A stretch of 64,000 bases of DNA from Diadema setosum (taxonomy: Eukaryota > Echinodermata > Echinoidea > Diadematoida > Diadematidae): the NCBI RefSeq assembly GCF_964275005.1, contig NC_092705.1, positions 13,796,385-13,860,384 on the forward strand, in the 5' to 3' direction. Under the pieces are notes generated by a model that saw only the letters and a list, made by a program, of their open reading frames with translations, made no database searches and was not told the origin of the DNA. Below are positions 44,601-56,400 of this stretch, in pieces (within the stretch, counting starts at the first letter, position 1; the number at the start of each line of letters is the position of its first letter). The translations under genes were made by a program, and so were the position numbers.

Positions 44601-47600
44601 GTCCCAAAATTCCACAGGACAATTCGTGTGGTACTGTCCTGTGGTACGTCCCAAAATACCACAGGACAAGTCGTGTGGTACTGTCCTATGGTACTGTCCT
44701 GTGGTACTGCCCTGTGGTACTGTCCTGTGGTATGTCCCAAAATACCACAGGACAAGTTGTGTGGTACTGTCTTGTGGTACTATCGTGTGGTACTTTCCTG
44801 TGGTACTGCTCTGTGGTACTGTCCTGTGGTACGTCCCAAAATACCACAGGACAAGTCGTGTGGTATTGCCCTGTGGTACTATCCTGTGGTACGTCCCAAA
44901 ATGCCACAGGACAAGTCGTGTGGTACTGTCCTGTGGTACTATCCTGTGGTACTGTCCTGTGGTACTGCCCTGTGGTACGTCCCAAAATACCACAGGACAA
45001 TTCTTGTGGTACTGTCCTGTGGTATGTCCCAAAATACCACAGGACAAGTCGTGTGGTACTATCCTGTGGTACTATCCTGTGGTACTGTCCTGTGGTACTG
45101 CCCTGTAGTACGTCCCAAAATACCACAGGACAAGTCGTGTGGTACTGTACTGTGGTACTATCCTGTGGTACTTTCCTGTGGTACTGTCCTGTGGTACTGC
45201 CCTGTGGTACTGCCCTGTGGTACTGTCCTGTGGTACTGCCCTGTGTTACTGCCCTGTGGTACTGTCCTGTGGTACGTCCCAAAATACCACAGGACAAGTC
45301 GTTAGGTACTGTCCTGTGGTACTATCCTGTGGTACTGTCCTGTGGTACGTCCCAAAATACCACAGGACAATTCCTGTGGTACTGTCCTGTGGTATGTCCC
45401 AAAATACCACACGACAAGTCGTGTGGTACTGTCCTGTGGTACTATCCTGTGGTACTTTCCTGTGGTACTGTCCTGTGGTACTGCCCTGTGGTACTGTCCT
45501 GTGGTACGTCCCAAAATACCACAGAACAAGTCGTGTGATACTGTCCTGTGGTACTTTCCTGTTGTACTCTCCTGTGGTATACGTCCCAAAATACCACAGG
45601 ACAATTTGTGTGTATACTGTCTTGTGGTACTGTCCTGTGGTACTTTCCTGCGGTAATGTCCTGTGGTACTGCCCTGTGGTACATCCCAGAGTACCACATG
45701 AGCCTGTGACACAGTACCACACAGTTCCTGTGTTAACATTTGTGTGGTACATTGTGTGGTACCAACCAGTACCACAGGGAGTACCACATGAGCCTGTAAA
45801 ACAGTACCACACAGTTCCTGTGGTAACATTTATTTATGTGGTACATTGTGTGGTACTGACAAGTACTACAGGGAGTACCCTACAAGCCTGTGGTACAGTA
45901 CGACACAGTTTCTGTGGTAACATTACAAGTGTGTGGTACATTGTGTGGTACCGAAAAGTACCACAAGGAGTACCACAGGACTTTTTTGATAGGGGAAAGC
46001 GCGCGCGGCCGAGCCCGGCAGTGTAAACGGACAAAATTGCGGGACTCGGCCCCGCAATTGAGGCTGGGCTTGGCCGCGGCTTGGCCCAGCCCCGCACTGT
46101 AAACGGGGTCTTACTTCCTATTAAACTCTAAAAGAGTTATCTCGCTGATTGGATGAACAGGTAAAAAGGCAGTGTTACGTGTGATACTGAATAATGTTGC
46201 TATGGTGACAAGGAGGTGTTTGCAAACGAGAATTATCATCCGAATACTTAAATTCAATTGGATGTGTAAAACACAGTGCTAAAATCAACACGCATAATAT
46301 ATCATAATTAAAAAAAAACCTACACGGACTAAACATCTGGGGACTCTATCTTCATTCTGCTACGGGGTATCTCGCTGAGCAGCGAATGTCTGCGAACGTA
46401 GCAAACTTCAGATTTCGTCAGGGTTCGTAAACAGTTGCAATCACATTTGCAACAGTTTTTATTGCCGCAAATAGTTTTTTCTTTTCGCAAAGAAATTCTT
46501 TTTTGAATTTAAACATCTTCACAAACAGTTGCAGGCGATTGCATAACAGTAACGTGTTGTAAGCCTTTGCAAACGGCTGTAAGACGTGTCGCTGAGGTTC
46601 TTTTTGATTCAACAATAGGGAGTTTTCGCTAAACGACGGGAAGACCGAGAATGCGCGAAAGCAATCAGCTGTGACAGTCCCCGTACTCAGACTCCCATCT
46701 CCATATCTAAGCGGTTTCGCTTTCCTGTACAGGACGGAGACGTATGGGCAAGATCGCTGATTGGCTGGCTGGCTGGCTGACTCACTCCTGCCCAGCATCG
46801 GGACCGAACGCTATTTAAGCCGAGTACCGTACTCGTTTTCCCAAGGACGGGACGTTTCTCGGATTTGATCATGCGCAGAAGCAAACTCTGCACACGGCAC
46901 GCTCAACTCCCGGCCGCGTCGTGCTTGCCAAAACTCCCTAATGATGGCGACCACGTGACTGACCTACAGAGACGTATAACAATCACCACTGGCCAAAGAT
47001 CTCAATGCAATGGCCAGCTTCAAAGGCTGGTTTGTCGAGGGAGGTGAGAAGAAACGTCTCACCTCCCTGGTTGGTCTCCTTCTTTTGGATGGGAGGGGGG
47101 GGGGGGGGGTGACCTCTCAACCAGGTCGTGAAACAGGTCATTTTGCAGAAAGTTCTTGAAGCTCATGAGATCCTCATCATGTAATTCCTGCAAGAGGTTT
47201 TTATATTGACCAAAACCTCTCCTCTGCTACAGCCAGTCTCCGTCCTGAACACTCGTTCTTTTCTTCTTCTTGTCTTCAATTTCTTTCCTTCTCTTTATAA
47301 CACGACATCTGCTGCAGCAGCCAGGCAAAGCAGTTTTTCAAGGGCAGCAACACGATGGGCCTCTTTCTGGCAGAAATTCATATTCTCGAAGTCCATCTTA
47401 TGATAGATTCTTCGACGGTGGTCAGAGGAAGCCTGAATGCTGGGAGAAGGTGAACTCACCCTTTCAATGGGGTTGGCTGCATTATTTGGCCAGGTACTTT
47501 ATCAGGAATCGGCAAGAGGTGTCTAAAGTTCACAAACAGTTGCAAAGGATTGGCAAATATTTGTTAGCAATTTACATTCGCTAATAGTCGCCTACTGCAT

Positions 47601-50600
47601 TCGTAAACATTCGCGCGAATGTTGCTAAAATGATAGAGGCTAACTCTGGGTTCGCCAGCATTCGTCAGAATGTTGGCGAGTCCAAAATCCGCAACACTTA
47701 TTCGAAGCTCAGTGAGATACTCCTACCGACAGCATAACAAACATTTAATCCAACTCGCGTTGGTAAGATTTTGATTGGCGATCGCGTACTTCGACCTTAT
47801 ATTCAGCTCGGGAAGTAGGTCTACAAAATAACATTGTGGATAAGAAGAAATGTACTTCTGCCCTTCTTCCATCACCAGTGCGCGTGAAAGGAGGCGTTGA
47901 CATGACCGTAGATGGGAGTATACTCACTTCTTGCTCAAGAGTTTCTCGTACAGGAGGACAGGAAATGGTATCGTGATAATGGCGCGATTGTAGACCATCA
48001 GTGCAAACAGAAACCCTATCTTTTTTATCTTGTCCAGCTGTCTGTATTCCTAATGATAAATACCAAAACAAATAATGCGGCATAGATCACCTTTACTAAC
48101 CAGTATAAAATAGAAAAAAAAAATAATGCTGGTATTTTAGAACCGAGATATGCACTGCATGTGAATAAAAAAGCTTTGTGCTTTATTCAGTTTTTATTTG
48201 AGACTTAGACGTAAAACAGCACAGTGAATAAGACTTTACATACCAGCACAATAATGAACAGAACATTCAATGAAAGATATCAAATGTAAGATAATTCACG
48301 TCACCAATCCAAGCCTTATTTTTTTTTTTGTATTCTAGGTTTGAATAGAATGATATTCATGCATTGTCTTACCAAATCATGTATTGCATTACACATGCAT
48401 CCTTGTTTGCCCTTGATATCCTACACTGCTCAATATTACCTCACTATTATTTAGGCTAGTTTTTAATGCAAATTATTACCCGTAACAGGCATCTGAGCTG
48501 TGGTTCTACAAAATTGTATTTCCATCATACTACGCGTGGGATTACGCGCTAGCAGGGAGATTAGGAGCAAATTTTCCATATTCCCCGCTTTGAGAAACGC
48601 CTGTGGGATTTTCGTTTTAAAAACGAGGGAATATAACATCCGGGCACTTGAGCTCCTAGTGAGGAAAATTTGCTGTTGATGACAGTTTCTCGCGGAGTAG
48701 TTTCGCGATGAAGGGCAAATTCCCATATGTTAACACGTAAAACTAAACGACGATCGCTGTTACTGTGTGAGCTGGCTGTTTCTACGCGCGCCGCATACCC
48801 GAGTTTCGCGACAAAGGGCAAATTGCCATAGGTTAACACGTAAAAATAGGGGACGATCCTTGCGCCTGTGTGAGTTAGCTGTTATATACGCGCGCCGCGT
48901 ACCTGAGCTGTGTATAGGAATGCAGCGCGCAGTGTGGTGTAGAGCTCGAGCTGGCGCCGAGTGGAAAAATTGTTAAAATTTACATTGTAATGATGTACTT
49001 TGCTGCTCAAGATGCCTGAAATGGGTAATGATAATGATATGGACTGTCTACTTTCGGGGGATACGACATTAATTGCCCTCACTAGAATTGTACTGCCCTC
49101 GTCCTCGACTCGGGCAATACAATTCTAGTTCAGGCAGTGAATGTCGTATCCCCCTCAAAGCCAATATTGCTAGTGAGGACAGAACAGCCGCCAGGTCATC
49201 ATATCCTTTTATCCATCCACCGTAAAAACTTCAACTGTTTTAGAAAATCGTACTGGATGTTCACTGTGTGGTCCGGTGGTTTTGTTTTTCACATAGTTAC
49301 TTTTTTCATTATTTGTGTGATTCCGGTTGATCTTTATCAAATACTTCTGATATCGGTGGAAATGTGGTCGTTAATGCCGCTCCCTGGACTTTGTTTAGTA
49401 GACCTACAAGTACAAATATTCACCTTGTTGAACCATAGGGGCGATGAAACCCTTTCGTCTAACTTCCTGAAGACTGATTTCTGAGTGGGGTTCATGAGTC
49501 TCTTGAAAAGCTCTTGAAAGAATTCCTGCGAATGTGAGCGTAAAAACACATGAATATTCTACAGCTATCGGCACGACGTAGGTAAAACTGTATGTGGAAG
49601 CCATTACACTCGAACACAAAGACAAAAAAAAAACCTATATCATATACAGAAATATAGAAGTACATACACGCGTGCACACCAAATCATATACAGTGATTTT
49701 AACTATCATTTCAGACGATCCAACGTTATCCGGTCATGCCGGGACCGGAAGAGATCCGAATAAGTGATTGGCCGGATAAGCAAGATATTTCTAAGCAAGA
49801 CACTTTCTAGCTGATTATGTTGGGCTATTCACAAGGCATAGCACTATCAAACTATTATTATTACCAAGATTATTGACATGATGATATTTTTATGCAGCAA
49901 GAGTCATAGATCTATATGATGTGAAAATTGAATGAGAAAAGTGCCCATTCTTTGTGTCTTTGTTTCTTTGAGATTGCTGATACGCAATTCAATGTAAACA
50001 AATCATGGAGCTCCCTTTCTCTGTAATCTCTCTCTCTCTCTCTCTCTCTTTCCAGTTGCCAGTTTAAAGGAGAACTCCGGATGATTTTCGAACTTTTACA
50101 TTTGAACATCTACAAATTGTTTATACAGGATACTTCTACTCATGCATTTTTTTTTTTTTTTTTTACTGTACCTCATATAAAAATCACTTTCAATGAGCGA
50201 TAACGATTAAGATTAAATAATACAGTACAGTACCAATGATAAAGTACCTAATTATGATCCGTAAGTAGGAAACTGTAATGACGGGTCATTAGAATTTTCA
50301 TGTCACTATACATGGTTCCTTTACTCGCGAAAATGGTTGGCGCTCAGTGGTATTCCATCAAACGACAAGTAGACAAGGATTTACTCCATTATTCTTTAAA
50401 ACAAATAATACCCACATTTTTTTTTTTTGGACATCATTAGGCCTATAATCACCCAGACTCTGTACCTTTGATATTGTCCAAACGCCCTCAGCTTGTCCCA
50501 AAGGTAACTTGTGTGGGTGATGCCCTCATTGATGTGCATTTTGTTTTATAGTAGACTACGGGAGATCAAACCTGCGAGGTCCCTGTGTCTGCCATTTCTA

Positions 50601-53389
50601 TGTCTCGAGTTATTGACTCTTCAACGTAGCCTACTACGAACCAATAGGTTTGAATACTATCTTTTTTTAATGATGAGCAAAAGATATTCCAATGACAGCA
50701 GAAATGTGATGCCTTCATTATGGTTATGACGTCAATTAATATTCATTTCGTCTAACCTTACGCGGCCCGCCAAAGTCCAGAGCATATTCGTTCTGAAAGT
50801 TCACTTTGAGTGGGAGCAGCCACGTGTTACTCCCAGCAGCCCAGCATCTGTCGACATTTTGAAGAGCCGAATGAATGATGCCACCCCCTCTTTTGATGTT
50901 GAAGTGGAGAGACGTGGGCTCAAACCCATTCAACAAATCATTATGGATATCGTTTCTGCGAGCTGCTTCATCCTCAAGTCCTTTCTGTGATGGAATTAAG
51001 CGAAGGGAACACTAAGCTCTCTCATCTCGTTAATCGATAGACTTCATACACTAAAGCCTGTAAATCGTACATCACTTCAGCGTTCTATTTGCACTAGACA
51101 GCAGCCATTGTAATCATAGCCTTCAAAATCCTAGTGAAAATTACATTAAAAATGCTACAAATCTTGAACACAGTATACTCGAACTGCTTTTCAGTGAACC
51201 CACATTCTTTTTTCAGACTATAGATAATGTAACTATAATGGAACTGTGTATACATGCTTGAAACTGTGTAATACATGTACATGTTTTGAACTCGTTGATT
51301 CAATTTTCAGTGTACAGTCAACCAATGCGTAATTACGATAATTTGTAATATTCTTATGTTCTGTGGAAGAAAACAAAAGCAAAAATTAGAGTGAATTGGA
51401 TTGAATTTGAAAGAAATACATTTTCAGAAATAATATACTTTGTCGTAGCATGTTTTGTCAGGGAAAAGTGCAATGGCCAAATAAAAGCATTACGTCAGCC
51501 ACATGGAATATTGCAAAGAAGACCTGTAGCCAAAACAGACGGGTGTTTTCAATTGTAAAGCTTTATATGCTGTCTGAAGCTAAAGATATACCAGTATAAT
51601 GACAGGATAGGGCCTAAGGAAATAAATTTTATGATATTCTTATCAAATTCACTTCAGAAATGATTTCACTCTAGTCAAACAGGTGTAACAGGTGTAATTC
51701 TGTATATTCTCATTCCTTGAATTTAACACAGTTCAGAAATATTGTCTAGTTTTCTTGGATCCGCTATAGAATGTTACAGATTATTTCAATTTCATCCATT
51801 CTATTTCAGCACACACCTCTTGTCGATAATACCAGTGCATGTTGTTGTAACGCAGATAAGCCCTTGATCGAAATCTTAACATAACATCGAATTACCATGG
51901 AAACCGAAGCTCCTGCTTTATTTAATTGTAACAAGTTATCATTCAATCTAGAGAAAGCTGAATATGTATAAATATCCAGAATACGATATCTGTCAGTGCC
52001 AGATAACAAAAATAATTTTGATGGACCGCCAACTGATGGAAAACAAAGAAAGTAGGTGAAGAAAGTTTAATTCAGTTAAATCTGTTTTTACATTTACGTA
52101 TTTCTAGAATGCATAGCAAAGTATTCAACAAATACAAATATAATGACAGTATGTGGCAGTTAAGACTCAAGACAAACGAATATTTTACAGAGCTCTCTCT
52201 CTTCATGTTTATTTCAACAAAGGACAAAATGTCAACATTGTTTTGCCACTGTGCTGAGGCAAACACAAACAAACAGACAGACGAACCAAAGCAACATCTC
52301 TTCTTCTTGTCAAGTATGTCTTCTTGTTTTCTCTTGATCCATCAATTCACTCGGAGTTCACTTGGAGTTCGTTTGTTTCATGCAATTTCCACATATAAAT
52401 GAATAACATCTTTTGCGATCACGTGGACATTTTGAACTTTGAGCTAAATGGAGCTGATACTGGACCAAATGAATCAATTAGGTTTAAAGTAAATTAAAGT
52501 CGGGAAGGGGGCGCGGGCGGACCGAAAACAGAAAAAGGAAAGTTGGTTTAACAAACCTGATGATTGCGAAGCAAATCGGAGAGGACAAGCCACTTTGCAG
52601 GAACACTCAACAGAAATGGGTATTTCATCCAAGTAAAGGTCTGTCGAGTTGATCGAAAATCAGGGTATCATGCAACTAAATAATACAGATGTGGTCAGCC
52701 TATTTGAGTCTAGGAGAGATGTCTCGGATTTCACAGTCTCTTTTCGTGTTACGCCTAACCTCCTTGAAAGAAGATATTTCATATCCACAACTTCATTTCG
52801 AAAGCCTGTCTGATTTCATTCATTAATTTAAAAAAAAATCTTCTTTATGCAGTTGTAGTAAACTATTCACAGACATTATAGTGCGTTTTAAGAATTAAAC
52901 TTTAAGGAAAACTTGTCTATTCGTGATACCACAGGTTGATGATTAGGTGCAAACATCGAAGTTTGACTGTACACACAGTTTCTTCTACAATGTACTGCAC
53001 CATGTGACGAGTGTCAAACCACAAAATTATAAATAAAATCTATTTGGAAACTCAACTTTTAACGCTTCAACACTCAGCGTAAAGGCACGCTTTCATTAAA
53101 ATAATGGTAAAGCCGAAGGCACTAAGATGTAAAGGACAATATGAGGTTCTATCATCATTACTATTATCTTTATTAATGATAATGATTATTGCTACAAATG
53201 TTAATAACAAATAATATTAGTTTCATTAATATTGGTATCAGTAGTATCATTTCAAGTAGTATTAGCATTGTTAGTATCATTGTCATTGTGATGATCAATT
53301 CTTTGCCAATCTCGAAGTCAGCCGGGGCAGTGAAGTGTGTCTGTGACCCAATAGGCCACATAATTTAGAGGTGAGTATAATTAGCCGTT

Positions 53390-53428
<39 letters not shown>

Positions 53429-56400
53429 GTGTGTGTCTAACCAGTTCACTGAGATTTCACTCTGCTCTTTACAAGAGAAGTGAAGTGTGTTCTTTTACGT
53501 GCAGAGGGAACATGACTCTCCTATACACATGGGACCCATCGCTTTAAAGGGGAAATCTAGTCCAAAAACATAGCAAGTGCCATAATGTGTCTCGCCCATT
53601 CGCGTACAAGAAATTGTACGCGAATGGGATATAACAGATAAAAAAAAGAGATATAACAGATAAAAAGAGATATGAAAGGGTAAAAATTTATAGCAAAAAA
53701 GAAACGTGCCATAAGAAATGAACATTGGGCCCTTAAAGTTTGTTGACCCCTGCCTGTGACCTTTGACCTTGTGGTGACCATCCACTCCCCAAGGGACATC
53801 TACCATCCAAGTTTGGTCACAAACAGACCTATGGATCAAAAGTTATGACCCATAATAGAAACGTGTCACAAAAACTTAACATTGGGCTCTAAAAGTTCGT
53901 TGACCCATGCTTGTGACCATTGACCTTGTGGTGACCATCCACTCCCCAAGGGACATCTACCATCCAAGTTTAGTCACAAATGGAGTTATGGATCAAAAGT
54001 TATGACCCATAATAGAAACGCGCCATAAAAACTTAACATTGGGCTCTAAAAGTTCGTTGACCCCTGCTTGTGACCTTTGACCTTGTGGTGATCATCCACT
54101 CCCCAAGGGACATCTACTACCCAAGTTTGGTCACAAATGGAGTTATAGATCAAAAGTTTTGACCCATAATAGAAACGCGCCATAAAAACTTAACATTGGG
54201 CCCTAAAGTTCGTTGACCCCAGCCTGTGAGCTTTGACCTTGAGGTGACCTTCATATATGGTGAAATGTGAAACTTTGTGTGACCCCTCTTCCTTCGAAGT
54301 TTGATTGTAATTGAAGCCCAGAGTAAAGAGTTATTGAAGTTTTTGTAGCGTTACGGACAGACGACGGACGGACGGACGGACGACGGACGGACTGACAGAC
54401 GCCACAGGCGACACACTATGCGGTTTTTTCTTGCGACTGCTTGCGGTTTCGAGAAGTCGCACGCGGTTCTCGGCCGCATGCGACTCCTGCGACTTGGAGG
54501 CGTCCGCAAGCCTTGCGACCTGCTTGCGGCTGCTGTCAAATTTTGAACATGTTCAAAACCTTGCGATCGTCTGCGGTTGCCTCTGCGAACCCTTGCGACC
54601 GGCTGAAATTTCGCAAGCCTTGCGGTCGTTGCGCTCACACTATGGGACTCGATGATTGCGATCTGGCAACCGCAACAGATCGCAATCACTGCGATCGAAA
54701 AAACCGCATAGTGTGAGGCCACCTTTAGTCTCCCCTCACCTCCGGTAGTTTGCAGGCACAAACCCTAATTGTTGGTCGTAAAGGAGTCTGCGCCAAGACT
54801 ACTACATGCACCACTTCGGCACTGTTCTATAGGCCCTGTGTTGTAGGGCTCACACCCGTAAATACAATGGAATGTCCCAGACCCCTTCACAAATTCGTAC
54901 CAAAGATACCAAAATAAATGAAGAAAAAAAATAATTAAAAATCAATGATGTAGTTTGGCAGAAAACTGAATAGCTGTAGAAATTGAGTATGAATTCCTCT
55001 ACAAATTGCATTTTGGTTGGAAGATGAAAGCTCTTCTGGTAGAATTTGAGGGGACTATATTTCATTGGGTACGTGTACGGAAAATGGGTGATTTTTTGAG
55101 TGACAAGAACTCGTAGTCTGGCTTTGCGGCCCCCTGGACAGAATTTGAACTGAAGAATCCACCCTGAAAATTTGATGGATGAAAGGGTATATCTAACTTA
55201 TCTAGGTTAGTGAAGCTGAAACACCTCATTTCTCTCAGCTATTTTACAGAATTTTTCGAAATTTGATTTTTAACACACATCCCTATGGGGAAATATTTAT
55301 AGGTGTGAGCCCTATAGAGGATGCATGCAATGCACACATTATTAAGTCTATGGGAAGTATTCATCCCATACAAACTCTGCTGGTTTATGTTGATCTATTG
55401 TGTCAGATCTCTTCCTCCCCCCCCCTTCCCCTTCCTACCCCCCCCCCCACCTCTCTCCTCTACCCCCCCCCCCCCCCCAACTCTGTTTGGCTACAATATT
55501 CGTTTTCTTATTATGTTGCTGTGGTATAGATATATCTTTGTACATAGCAGTCATCAGTATCACACAACTTTGAATGACTATGTTATTTTAATGTATTTCT
55601 TTGTTTGGCTACCACTGAAACATGTAAAAATTCATAAAGTTAGTCTGTTTGACAAAACAAAGTCTTTTCAAGTATTTTGTAGGCAATAATGTGATGATGA
55701 CAGCCTCATAATCAAAGATTACTGCCTGCATCTAGGTATTCATCTTATGAAGAACTGATCAACACTACATTTTTATTTAAAAAAAAAAAACCCTCAAAGG
55801 GCGTGAGTTTCAAAAGTGTCCCTTTGAGAAGCTTTATAACCTTTGAATGTGTAATTTCCCATATGATGTAGGTGCAAATATCATCAAAAAATACATTTAT
55901 GATGTTTAAAAGTCAAATGAGAAATATGACCTCCACGATAGGGCTCACACCCGTAAATACAATGGAATGTCCCAGACACCTTCACAAATTCGTACCAAAG
56001 ATACCAAAATAAATGAAGAAAATAATTAATTAAAAATCAATGATGTAGTTTGGCAAAAAAACTGAATAGCTGTAGATATTGAGTATGAATTCCTCTACAA
56101 ATTGCACTTTGGTTGGAAGATGAAAGCTCTTCTGGTGGAATTTGAGGGGACTATATTTCATTGGGTACGTGTACGGAAAATGGGTGATTTTTTTGAGTGA
56201 CAAGAACTCGTAGTCTGGCTTTGCGGCCGCCTGGACAGAATTTGAACTGTAGAATACACCCTGAAAATTTGATGGATGAAAGGGTACAGGGCCGGCGCAC
56301 TGTTTTCAAAAGTGTGGGGGCCCACTTCCGGGTTTCATGAGCTAACAAGCAAAAAAGAAAAAAAAAAAGGAAAAAAAAGGGCCTCAGCTCATCTCTCCCC

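Larger units (their letters stand above)
41181..46111. mobile_element. Inverted-repeat element (AGACCCCGTTTACAGTGCG ends) split by a large nested insertion
   Basis: The terminal repeats are at 41181-41199 and 46093-46111. GC-rich subterminal blocks (GGCCGCGGCCGAGCCC, TCAGTGTAAACGC) occur at both ends, about 41181-41365 and 45995-46111. Between them lies roughly 4.6 kb of other repeats, so a small element was probably opened by later insertions. It lies in gene C intron 8. Confidence 0.75.

Noticed and set aside
44352-45829. Long open frames of 175 to 354 codons on both strands
   Set aside because: They are translations of the 13-bp TCCTGTGGTA repeat in different frames, with 13-residue periodic text and no other protein character.
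43060-45980. CRISPR-like array
   Set aside because: Repeats are 13 bp, contiguous and in both orientations without unique spacers, and the genome is eukaryotic.
51806-51880. Minus-strand QHALVL match to gene A exon 1, considered as the missing gene C exon
   Set aside because: It lies downstream of exon 5 in the direction of transcription, whereas the segment must come before it. It also lacks good splice sites with the right phase, so it is a chance match.
53173-53361. Minus-strand frame starting WPIGSQTHF considered as a gene C exon
   Set aside because: It matches part of an interspersed repeat, and no HECT or HERC similarity is seen.
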